The position numbers and the translations under genes were made by a program. Shown one piece after another: positions 1 to 6,042 of a DNA stretch of 6,277 bases; position 1 is the stretch's first letter, and each line of letters opens with the position of its first letter. Source of the DNA: Candidatus Heimdallarchaeota archaeon LC_3 (lineage in GTDB: Archaea; Asgardarchaeota; Heimdallarchaeia; Hodarchaeales; LC-3); the NCBI GenBank assembly GCA_001940645.1, contig MDVS01000101.1, positions 1 to 6,277 on the forward strand, given 5' to 3'. Under the pieces are notes generated by a model that saw only the letters and a list, made by a program, of their open reading frames with translations, was not told the origin of the DNA and searched no databases.

Positions 1-24
1 CATTATATTAAATATGGCTATAAA

Positions 25-34
25 TTTATATAAA
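25..34. promoter_or_regulatory. Symmetric TATA-like promoter element
   Basis: TTTATATAAA is a good match to the archaeal TATA box and is its own reverse complement, so direction cannot be read from the box alone. Rightward, transcription would start near 54-58, just before the hairpin region at 64-117. Leftward, it would start close to position 3, where the window begins with CAT, a minus-strand ATG. That geometry would suit a leaderless gene lying mostly outside the window. The match is seen in the sequence; promoter activity and direction are inferred. Confidence 0.35.
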
Positions 35-63
35 GTACTAATTCGATCTTTTCTTTAATTAAG

Positions 64-117
64 AGATGAATTTCCAACCTCGAATTGGAAGATGAAGCTT
101 CCAATGATTTTCGAGGT
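64..117. repeat. Strong inverted repeat with two mutually exclusive stems
   Basis: ACCTCGAA (77-84) pairs with TTCGAGGT (110-117), and directly inside it TTGGAAG (85-91) pairs with CTTCCAA (98-104). This gives 15 base pairs with a 6-nt loop and one 5-nt bulge (105-109). TTGGAA (85-90) can instead pair with TTCCAA (72-77), leaving CCTCGAA in the loop, because 64-77 is a near-copy of 90-104. The stems are much GC-richer than their surroundings. The element could be the 3' UTR of the minus-strand gene, a small RNA transcribed rightward, or an operator. There is no T-tract after it on either strand, so a classical intrinsic terminator is unlikely. Confidence 0.5.
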
Positions 118-152
118 GTTATCAAACTTCAATAGAGATATCTTCCCTCAAG

Positions 153-172
153 GAGTGGTAATGCACCTACTC
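153..172. repeat. Hairpin spanning the stop codon of the membrane-protein gene
   Basis: GAGTGGT (153-159) pairs with ACC-T-ACTC (165-172) around a 5-nt loop: seven base pairs with one bulged T. The minus-strand TAG stop at 167-169 lies in one arm. It could help end or protect the minus-strand transcript, but it is short and may be chance. Confidence 0.25.
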
Positions 173-2482
173 AAATTCCATATTAAGTGGATTTTTGCAA
201 GAGTAACATTCACCTTCATCTCTTACCCATTTTAGATAATGACTTCTATGAAAGAATTCATAGCAATGAGGACATCTAATACCTACTTTTAGTTCTTTGA
301 CTTCTTTATTACACATTTTACAGATAGGTAGATCACCACTATCTTTTATGAATAAAGTTTTTTCTTTTTCTTTTGAAGTTACTTTTTCTTCAACAATTTC
401 AGGTGTTATGATTTCTTGAATATCTTTATTAACTTGGACTAATTTTTCTGCTCCAGTGTCAAAAGTAACAACCATAGATCCTTTCATTTTTCTCTTTTTC
501 TGCTTTTCATGCCTTCTTCTCTCACGTTTACCGCGTTCTTTCTGTTTTTTGAATTCTTTCCTGGTTAAACTTGAACTAGTAGCATCTTCTATAATTGTAT
601 GGTCTGTTCCAGCCATCAACATTTTTCTTTCTCCTGATAACGATTGAGATAAAGCTAAAATTTTATTAGGATCATCAAGAATATCTTCAAGAGGTCCGGC
701 CATTAATTTATTCAAAGATTGTTGATCTTCTGCAATTTGAGAAATTTTAGAAGCAACTAATTGTTTGTTTCCTTCAGAAAAATTTATTCCGAATACATTC
801 ACTATGTTACCATCAGGGGTTTCAAGAACAGTAAATCCTGGACCTTGAACAAACTCGTAATCTCTCGACTCCATTATTTTAACGAAAGGTACGTCAACAC
901 TATTTAATCCCAGTGCTGGAATTTCAAGAATTTTTACAATACCCATAATATTTACATACTGTATTTCAGGTGATTCAATAACTGTAATTCCTGGAAGTCT
1001 AACTTTCGAATATCCTCCCTCTTCTGTTATTCCATATTTACCAGATTGTACACTATCCAAAAATGCTTGTATATTTGCTTCTGCAACCAAAGCTTTTGGT
1101 CCCTGCCAATTCTTAAATCCTTCCAAAGCTTGATTAGCAATAGAAATAAGCTTTTCTTTAGATTCTATTCCTTTTAATGCTAAACTTTGAATTAACTCTT
1201 CAGATGGTTTTATTGCTTCTAAGTTTGAATAAATATCTTGCCATTGATTGTGAGGTATTAATAGGGTAGTAGCTCCAGAATCAGCTTTCTTAACTTCATT
1301 ATTTTCTAATATTGAATCACCTACAAATACTACTGTTACCCCATCTTTTGTTTCAGAAACAGGAACAGCAATAGCATCCTTTTTCATTGTCAGCTTATTT
1401 TTACCTTTTTCTTTGTTTATCACTGGAAAGTCTTTATTTATCTTATAAAATTGTTGCTGATTTTCATCAATGATTTTATCTTTGATAGATTCTTTGGCAT
1501 CTAATATTGATTTTGGCATACTTTCTTTAATAAGATCAGCAGAAGGTATTTGGCCCTTTTTCAAGGATTCCCAAAAATCCTTGCCCGATTTCTTTCTAGA
1601 TCCGGTCCCAAATATGAATAACAAAAGACCAATTATAAATAACACTGCACCAAGATTAACAAATGTTTGGTGGTTAAGAAACCCAGGAAGTTCATTATTT
1701 AATATCTCAATTAAATCTAGAAAAATGAGTAAAAATCCTGCTGATATTGCTGAAAAGCGGAATCGTTCTAATCTTGTACTTTGTATCATAACTAGTGATT
1801 TTGCTCTTTCAAGTCGCCTGTAAGTCTGTCCTAAGGGACTTAAACTACTAATAAAATACGCTAGTAGTCCTGTAATCATAATGACCTCTAATACTGTGAA
1901 TCCTAAAAAATCTGAGGGAATTTCTTCAAAGAAGTTTCTAGGTACAAATTCCCAACTGTATAAAAGTACGACTACTAGAGATACTTGAGCAATTGCACTC
2001 AGAATTCCACCAAGAAAATCAAAATAATCATCAACTTTTGCACTTACAAGAAGTTTGAGTCGTAAATTTCTTGTTATTAATCCTGTTAGGAAGAGGACTC
2101 CCAAAATAATTTTTTGTGTAAGTAGTATATCATCAACAAGAATTTGTCCATTAAAATCAAATAGTTCTATGATTTTTGGAGGACGGAGGTAAATGTACAA
2201 CCAAAAGAATAAAGCAAGTCTAAGAATAGATCCAGCTAGGGGACGATTTTCCACTTCTTTTATTAAAAAAGACCGCACAGTATTTACTAGTATTAAAGCA
2301 ATTAGAATAATAAACACTGTAAATTGCAATTTTGCATCCGTAAAAAATGCTAGAAGGAACCATAATATCATTACAATATACTGTAATTGCTCAGTTGGTG
2401 ATTTTGGTCTTAAAAATTCTCTTGCTCTATCTGCTGCTAGATTTTCTAAAACGTTTATACCTATGTCGCTAGTAAATGACAT
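167..2482 (-). CDS. Polytopic membrane protein with a C-terminal RING/PHD-like zinc finger
   Basis: I do not recognise the family of this 771-residue protein. The N-terminal third holds about eight hydrophobic helices (near residues 33-48, 52-68, 82-100, 118-137, 153-178, 190-213, 243-261 and 273-292). A soluble region of about 420 residues follows. Residues 495-566 carry a periodic beta-type repeat with glutamates at 503, 520, 538 and 554; segments 496-515 and 547-566 match at 10 of 20 positions without gaps. Residues 641-667 are strongly polybasic. The C-terminus has eight potential zinc ligands: C721, C724, C737, C740, H745, H748, C759 and C762, with W752 after the histidine pair. This spacing is close to PHD fingers, while FH-x2-H-x3-W recalls RING-H2. 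Membrane helices followed by a terminal RING-like finger are the plan of eukaryotic membrane ubiquitin ligases such as Hrd1, but ligase activity here is only a hypothesis. The ATG is preceded by GATGAT, a weak Shine-Dalgarno match 8 nt away. No adjacent gene is co-directional on its upstream side, so it is probably transcribed alone. Confidence 0.85.
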   Translation of the reverse strand: MSFTSDIGINVLENLAADRAREFLRPKSPTEQLQYIVMILWFLLAFFTDAKLQFTVFIILIALILVNTVRSFLIKEVENRPLAGSILRLALFFWLYIYLRPPKIIELFDFNGQILVDDILLTQKIILGVLFLTGLITRNLRLKLLVSAKVDDYFDFLGGILSAIAQVSLVVVLLYSWEFVPRNFFEEIPSDFLGFTVLEVIMITGLLAYFISSLSPLGQTYRRLERAKSLVMIQSTRLERFRFSAISAGFLLIFLDLIEILNNELPGFLNHQTFVNLGAVLFIIGLLLFIFGTGSRKKSGKDFWESLKKGQIPSADLIKESMPKSILDAKESIKDKIIDENQQQFYKINKDFPVINKEKGKNKLTMKKDAIAVPVSETKDGVTVVFVGDSILENNEVKKADSGATTLLIPHNQWQDIYSNLEAIKPSEELIQSLALKGIESKEKLISIANQALEGFKNWQGPKALVAEANIQAFLDSVQSGKYGITEEGGYSKVRLPGITVIESPEIQYVNIMGIVKILEIPALGLNSVDVPFVKIMESRDYEFVQGPGFTVLETPDGNIVNVFGINFSEGNKQLVASKISQIAEDQQSLNKLMAGPLEDILDDPNKILALSQSLSGERKMLMAGTDHTIIEDATSSSLTRKEFKKQKERGKRERRRHEKQKKRKMKGSMVVTFDTGAEKLVQVNKDIQEIITPEIVEEKVTSKEKEKTLFIKDSGDLPICKMCNKEVKELKVGIRCPHCYEFFHRSHYLKWVRDEGECYSCKNPLNMEFE

Positions 2483-2516
2483 ATAATAATCATCTCTAAT
2501 AAAATATCAATTTGAA

Positions 2517-2529
2517 TTTATATTAAAAG
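2517..2529 (-). promoter_or_regulatory. Candidate TATA box for the membrane zinc-finger gene
   Basis: On the minus strand this reads CTTTTAATATAAA, an approximate archaeal TATA box about 35-45 nt before the start codon at 2482. A start site about 25 nt downstream would give a short leader. The region is so AT-rich that chance matches are expected. Confidence 0.25.
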
Positions 2530-2795
2530 CTAATTAAAAAATAAATTGTACATATAATATATTTTTTGACTTATTTTTTAATATTAATATTTTTTTTGCT
2601 AGATTTAACAAGATTAAAACAAGAAGGTTAGAAAACTCATTTTTAAAGTTGTTTTAAAGGCAGTATTTAAACCTTAATTGCTTTCAAATAATTTGTTCTT
2701 ATCATTTTTATTATTGAAAAGCTCAAAAAATTATGATATTATTTAAAGATTTTATTTTAAAAATTTATTTGATTCTTATCACCATAATGAATAAC

Positions 2796-2804
2796 TTTAC
2801 ATAA
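2796..2804 (+). promoter_or_regulatory. Candidate TATA box for the DNA methyltransferase gene
   Basis: TTTACATAA is centred about 23 nt before the ATG at 2823. That distance would put the transcription start at or next to the start codon, that is a leaderless mRNA, in keeping with the weak Shine-Dalgarno there. The match to the TATA consensus is only moderate. Confidence 0.25.
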
Positions 2805-2822
2805 TGTTTGTGAGTATTGAAA

Positions 2823-3860
2823 ATGAAAACGATTCATAAAGTTCATTTTACAAATTCACAAAATTTGGATTTGGTAGATGATAGCAGTATTTCATTGGTG
2901 GTGACTTCTCCTCCTTATCCTATGATTGAAATGTGGGATAATTTATTTAGTAATTTGAATCCACTAATCAAGGAATCTTTAGAGAATAAAGAAGGTTCAA
3001 ACGCATTTAAACTAATGCACAACGAATTAGATACCGTTTGGTCTGGAATATTTCGAAAATTAATACCTGGTGGAATTGTTTGTATCAATATTGGAGATGC
3101 TACCAGAACGATTAACAAGAATTTCCAACTGTTTTCAAATCATAGTAGGATTATTCAAAGTTTAATTGGAAATGGATTTCAGATGTTACCTGAAATTATT
3201 TGGAGAAAGCAAACTAATGCACCCAATAAGTTTATGGGTTCTGGGATGCTTCCACCAAATGCATATGTTACATTAGAACATGAATTTATAATAATTGCAC
3301 GTAAAAGTGGTAAAAGAGAATTCAAGAATAAAAATGATAAGAGTATCAGAAATAAAAGCAGTTACTTCTGGGAAGAGAGAAACACTTGGTTCTCTGATTT
3401 GTGGGATTTTAAGGGGACTGATCAAAATCTATCAAATACAAATACGAGATCTAGAAGTGCTGCCTTCCCTTTTGAATTAGCTTATAGATTGATTAATATG
3501 TTTTCAGTCCAATTAGACACAATTTTAGATCCTTTTGTTGGTACTGGAACTACTACATTAGCATCTATTGCTACTGGAAGGAATAGTGTTGGTTATGAGA
3601 TTGAATTATCTATGAAAGACTTGTTATTTGAAAAAATATCAAATTCTAAAAAGGAAATAAATAAGTTAATTGTGGATCGTGTTTCAAAACATAAAAATTT
3701 TGTTGAAGAAAGAATTCAAAAAGAAAAAGTTGTTAAATATACTAATCAAGAGGCTGGTTTCCCAGTCATAACACAACAAGAAACTAAATTAAAATTAAAT
3801 AGTGTTAATTCAATCAACCTGATAAACACAGATCATTTTGAAGTTTCTTACGAAGATTAA
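2823..3860 (+). CDS. Site-specific DNA methyltransferase, beta class (probably N4-cytosine or N6-adenine)
   Basis: This enzyme should transfer a methyl group from S-adenosylmethionine to an exocyclic amino group in a specific DNA site. Counting from the ATG (345 residues), catalytic motif IV is TSPPY at 28-32. The AdoMet-binding motif I is DPFVGTGTT at 236-244, followed by the acidic motif II in GYEIE (257-261). The order motif IV, target-recognition region, motif I defines the beta class. SPPY is most typical of N4-cytosine enzymes but also occurs in some N6-adenine ones. A conserved-looking HEFIIIARK (153-161) matches the family's 'HE-hydrophobic-K' strand. The lysine-rich C-terminal tail (about 262-345) lies beyond the catalytic core. 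I chose ATG 2823 over an in-frame TTG at 2817: both have weak upstream signals, but ATG fits better with the partial GTGAG 8 nt before it. No endonuclease gene is adjacent. Its TAA overlaps the stop codon of the convergent gene. Confidence 0.9.
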   Translation: MKTIHKVHFTNSQNLDLVDDSSISLVVTSPPYPMIEMWDNLFSNLNPLIKESLENKEGSNAFKLMHNELDTVWSGIFRKLIPGGIVCINIGDATRTINKNFQLFSNHSRIIQSLIGNGFQMLPEIIWRKQTNAPNKFMGSGMLPPNAYVTLEHEFIIIARKSGKREFKNKNDKSIRNKSSYFWEERNTWFSDLWDFKGTDQNLSNTNTRSRSAAFPFELAYRLINMFSVQLDTILDPFVGTGTTTLASIATGRNSVGYEIELSMKDLLFEKISNSKKEINKLIVDRVSKHKNFVEERIQKEKVVKYTNQEAGFPVITQQETKLKLNSVNSINLINTDHFEVSYED

Positions 3861-4723
3861 CTTTCATCTTTTTTAATATCTTCTGGATTTACTTTTCTTC
3901 TTTTTTTAGGAGTATGGATATGTCTACTCTTTCTATTCTTTTTTGGAGAAAACATAGATGATATGGAATCAACTATTGATTCAATATCACTCACAGACTT
4001 TATTGAACCTAGTTTCTCCTCAAAATCTTCAAGCTTTGTTTTAACACTATCAGACTTTTTAGTACTATCAAGCTTAAAACCAACAGGATCGACTATCTCT
4101 GGTTCAATAATCGTGTCTTCTGATACTGAAGATGGTGATTCCATATTTACGCTGGTTTTATATGGATCTATATTAATTTTTAAATCTTCCAGACCTTCCA
4201 AATTTCTTATCAGTGATTTTAAGTCGAACTCAAGACCTTTCTTCTTTTTATATGACTCTTTTTCTTTAGAAGTCTTTAATTCATCTAAATTTGATTGAAT
4301 TCCTGAAAATAAATTATTAACTTGTCCAGAGATTACTTCTGTGAATTTGTTTGATATTAATTCACCTAAACCAGGCTGTTGAGATGCAGTTGAAGAACCT
4401 GCTGTTACTGGTTGAGGTATCGGACTAAAATCTCGTTTAGTTACTTCGCTAGATCCCTGTAATATTTCCTTATTACTACTTACCATTTGTTTTATATCAT
4501 TTAATTCATTTTCAAGAGTATTAATCGCTAGTACTAATGATCTTGTCTGGAATTGGTTTACTTTACTAACTTGGTCAAGAATGATATCTAATGCTTCTTC
4601 CTGTCTTTTATTTCCCCGTCTGTCAACAATGTATATTAAAAATCCAACTGCCGCACTTATTGCTCCAAAAAGTAAATTAGACAAAAAATCGAAAGATTGA
4701 AAAAATGCAGTAACATCATCCAT
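3857..4723 (-). CDS. Single-pass membrane coiled-coil protein of unknown function
   Basis: I do not recognise this 288-residue protein. One hydrophobic segment near the N-terminus (about residues 13-34) is followed at once by DRRGNKR, so the positive-inside rule suggests that the long C-terminal part is cytosolic. Residues 38-90 look helical and coiled-coil forming. Residues 98-118 are a Pro/Ser/Thr/Gln-rich linker. Residues 118-150 are probably an amphipathic helix and 190-225 are acidic and Ser-rich. A second helical stretch (226-257) precedes a polybasic tail with two clusters (261-267 and 273-277). The layout suggests a membrane-tethered scaffold that could bind nucleic acid or an acidic partner, which is inference. 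The start is well supported: GGTGAT lies 6 nt before the ATG and a TATA box lies further upstream. The gene is convergent with the methyltransferase and is separated by 107 bp from the co-directional tRNA deacylase gene upstream. Confidence 0.8.
   Translation of the reverse strand: MDDVTAFFQSFDFLSNLLFGAISAAVGFLIYIVDRRGNKRQEEALDIILDQVSKVNQFQTRSLVLAINTLENELNDIKQMVSSNKEILQGSSEVTKRDFSPIPQPVTAGSSTASQQPGLGELISNKFTEVISGQVNNLFSGIQSNLDELKTSKEKESYKKKKGLEFDLKSLIRNLEGLEDLKINIDPYKTSVNMESPSSVSEDTIIEPEIVDPVGFKLDSTKKSDSVKTKLEDFEEKLGSIKSVSDIESIVDSISSMFSPKKNRKSRHIHTPKKRRKVNPEDIKKDES
3869..3907 (+). terminator. Candidate oligo-T terminators for the methyltransferase transcript
   Basis: Downstream of the methyltransferase stop, T6 (3869-3874) and T7 (3901-3907, after further T-rich sequence) lie on the plus strand. 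Archaeal RNA polymerase can terminate at T-tracts without a hairpin. The tracts are the antisense of lysine codons in the opposing gene's basic tail, so they may exist for coding reasons alone. Confidence 0.3.
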
Positions 4724-4729
4724 TAGTTA

Positions 4730-4735
4730 ATCACC
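4730..4735 (-). promoter_or_regulatory. Shine-Dalgarno sequence GGTGAT for the coiled-coil membrane protein
   Basis: GGTGAT on the minus strand is complementary to the archaeal 16S rRNA 3' end (AUCACC) and sits 6 nt before the ATG at 4723. It fixes the start and is part of the evidence that the organism is an archaeon. Confidence 0.7.
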
Positions 4736-4769
4736 ATTTCAAGGGTAGTTTGTTAGTAAATATTACTTA

Positions 4770-4777
4770 TTATATAA
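4770..4777 (-). promoter_or_regulatory. TATA box with BRE-like purines upstream of the coiled-coil protein gene
   Basis: TTATATAA on the minus strand is preceded by GGAAAAA, resembling the purine-rich TFB recognition element. A start site about 25 nt downstream would give a leader of about 25 nt containing the Shine-Dalgarno sequence. The gene therefore probably has its own promoter even though the deacylase gene lies upstream on the same strand. Confidence 0.45.
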
Positions 4778-4830
4778 TTTTTCCTATTAAAATTACCGAA
4801 TTTACATTAATTAAATTATTTTTTGCTTAA

Positions 4831-5319
4831 CTACTCATTTATTCTACCTATATCAAATATTATTGGATTTGTAAGTTTTAATAATTTTTTGACTGAAATT
4901 TTTAATATAGAAGTTGTTGTTCCTCCACCAGCATATACTGTTTGTTTTTCAGTTATGGATGAATCTAAAATAACTGGTAAATTAATATTTATTGGTGGCA
5001 CTGCTCCTACTTCATATCCAGTAAATTTCAATACTTCTTCACCATTTGCTAATCGAGAATCGGAATAATTTATTCCCAAGGAATTTTTAATGGCTTTTCT
5101 TACAGCTTTTTGTCTAAGTTTTTTATTTCCAGGTAATATAGCCAAATAGCATTTATTTTCCATAATCATTACAATTGATTTAATTATTTCAGATGTTGTA
5201 ACTCCCAATATTATAGCTGCTTCTTTTGAAGTATGAGTAGAGGAATGAAACGATATAATTTTTGTATCATTGTCAATTAATTTCTTATCTATTAAAAATT
5301 CCTCTAATTTATTATTCAT
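4831..5319 (-). CDS. YbaK/ProX-type aminoacyl-tRNA deacylase (trans-editing enzyme)
   Basis: This 162-residue protein spans a single complete YbaK/aa-tRNA-deacylase (prolyl-tRNA synthetase-associated) domain, with no other domain attached. Proteins of this family hydrolyse mischarged aminoacyl-tRNAs, such as Cys- or Ala-tRNAPro, in the cytosol to protect translation fidelity. Visible family hallmarks are the N-terminal helix with T30 and EAA (33-35), the strand start IKS with the conserved lysine K47, and LPG (62-64). The substrate-pocket loop TGYEVGAVPP (100-109) and the glycine-rich AGGG (130-133) follow. Which amino acid is removed cannot be told from the sequence. The start is supported by AAGGTG 5 nt upstream and a TATA box further out. 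It lies 107 bp upstream of the coiled-coil gene on the same strand. Confidence 0.88.
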   Translation of the reverse strand: MNNKLEEFLIDKKLIDNDTKIISFHSSTHTSKEAAIILGVTTSEIIKSIVMIMENKCYLAILPGNKKLRQKAVRKAIKNSLGINYSDSRLANGEEVLKFTGYEVGAVPPININLPVILDSSITEKQTVYAGGGTTTSILKISVKKLLKLTNPIIFDIGRINE

Positions 5320-5324
5320 TAATA

Positions 5325-5330
5325 CACCTT
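5325..5330 (-). promoter_or_regulatory. Shine-Dalgarno sequence AAGGTG for the deacylase gene
   Basis: AAGGTG on the minus strand ends 5 nt before the ATG at 5319 and matches the archaeal GGTG ribosome-binding pattern. It supports this start. Confidence 0.6.
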
Positions 5331-5380
5331 AAAGAAGTAATTTATGTTTAATGGAAAATAATTAAAATTTTTCTGCATAA

Positions 5381-5388
5381 ATATAAAA
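5381..5388 (-). promoter_or_regulatory. Candidate TATA box for the deacylase gene
   Basis: TTTTATAT on the minus strand lies 62-69 nt upstream of the start codon. Transcription beginning about 25 nt downstream would leave a leader of about 40 nt that includes the Shine-Dalgarno sequence. The match is good, but the region is AT-rich. Confidence 0.4.
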
Positions 5389-5661
5389 GACAGTCATTTT
5401 TATTTCATTATAAAGGAGTTTTAGGTTTTTAAGTAAGTTAATTCAAAAAATTAAGATAGTTTAATAATTTCTACAAGCTTTGTAATACAAATAAAATGTT
5501 TCAAAAGTTAAACTAAATTAAACTTTATTTAAGAATAATGAAATTTAACTTCTGAACACATATTATAGAATATACCAATTTTTTTGACTTAATGAGTAGA
5601 TATCCATAAAAATTTAGAAAAAAAAGTATTATTGTAGTAAATCAAGGTCGATAGAACAAAT

Positions 5662-5874
5662 ATGACTCAGACATCTAAGAAAAAATCAAAAAAAGAAATA
5701 AATAGATTAGTTGATAATATCGGTAAAGTTTACAATAAGTGGATTAGAAAAGGAATAATATGTCCCGATGGATATACTCCAACTATTAGAAGTAAATCAG
5801 ATGAAAATATTGAAGATGACATTGATAATATAAATTTAGAAGTAGATGAAAAAGAAAGAACAGAAACAAATTAA
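5662..5874 (+). CDS. Small charged hypothetical protein (70 residues)
   Basis: I do not recognise this protein. It has a lysine-rich start (residues 6-12), a probable amphipathic helix (10-30) and a short motif, ICPDGYTP (33-40), that looks ordered. The C-terminal third is strongly acidic (about 45-67). There is no signal peptide or membrane segment, and a single cysteine (C34). The order basic helix, ordered motif, acidic tail is compatible with a small nucleic-acid or protein-binding factor, but that is a guess. Ribosome-binding support is weak: AAGGT lies 12 nt before the ATG. AGA-type arginine codons and AT content match the neighbouring genes rather than the element to its right. A T7 tract follows the stop. 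Confidence 0.55.
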   Translation: MTQTSKKKSKKEINRLVDNIGKVYNKWIRKGIICPDGYTPTIRSKSDENIEDDIDNINLEVDEKERTETN

Positions 5875-5886
5875 TTCAATTTTCAC

Positions 5887-5893
5887 TTTTTTT
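5887..5893 (+). terminator. Oligo-T terminator after the small-protein gene
   Basis: A T7 tract within a T-rich stretch begins 13 nt after the stop codon at 5874 on the coding strand. This is the usual form of an archaeal hairpin-independent terminator. T-tracts are frequent in this AT-rich DNA. Confidence 0.35.
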
Positions 5894-6042
5894 GTAATTT
5901 CAAATAATATTCCACATTTGTAAAATACCCTTTTATAAAAAATTTGAGTATTAGAAAAATATTTAACATACTTTTTACATAAATTTCTGTATTCCGACAA
6001 AATTCATAAAATTTAGAAGGGAGAGAAAAACATAGAAGAATT

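Larger units (their letters stand above)
2483..2822. other. AT-rich divergent intergenic region
   Basis: About 340 bp separate two divergent genes and must hold both promoters. It contains homopolymer runs (a T8 tract near 2590-2600), the palindrome AATATTAATATT near 2580, and several TTTAAA hexamers, three of them closely spaced (2642-2647, 2653-2658, 2666-2671). I see no open frame of useful length on either strand and no tRNA-like fold. Confidence 0.5.
5320..5661. other. AT-rich divergent intergenic region
   Basis: These 342 bp lie between the divergent deacylase and small-protein genes. Short ATG frames here close within a few codons. Small imperfect inverted repeats are present (TACAA/TTGTA at 5472-5484; AAAGTT/AACTTT at 5504-5526), as is a T7 tract at 5579-5585. 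I found no RNA gene or convincing regulatory site apart from the leftward TATA box for the deacylase. Confidence 0.45.

Noticed and set aside
104..235. A 43-codon plus-strand frame, with an internal in-frame ATG at 161 preceded by AAGGAG
   Set aside because: It runs antisense across the conserved zinc-finger end of the 771-residue gene. The Shine-Dalgarno-like string falls in the non-coding strand next to a hairpin, and the peptide has no recognisable feature. Most likely chance.
456..647. 63-codon plus-strand frame inside the membrane zinc-finger gene
   Set aside because: Antisense shadow of the polybasic region; no ribosome-binding support and no independent features.
1470..1823. 117-codon plus-strand frame inside the membrane zinc-finger gene
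   Set aside because: Antisense shadow of a real coding region; its composition simply mirrors the opposing codons.
2193..2486. 97-codon plus-strand frame across the N-terminal membrane helices
   Set aside because: Antisense shadow of the membrane segment-coding sequence, which has few stops on the opposite strand.
2642..2671. Three TTTAAA hexamers spaced 11 and 13 bp apart, as a possible phased operator
   Set aside because: TTTAAA is expected often in DNA this AT-rich, the spacing is not constant, and more copies occur irregularly further along.
2817..2822. TTG at 2817 as the methyltransferase start
   Set aside because: It adds only two residues, and the ATG six bases later is the more usual start with slightly better upstream spacing.
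3963..4298. 111-codon Ser-rich plus-strand frame inside the coiled-coil gene
   Set aside because: Low-complexity antisense shadow; the minus-strand gene has a strong Shine-Dalgarno and TATA box, this frame has neither.
4823..5068. 81-codon plus-strand frame over the deacylase gene
   Set aside because: Antisense to a clearly recognised YbaK-type domain.
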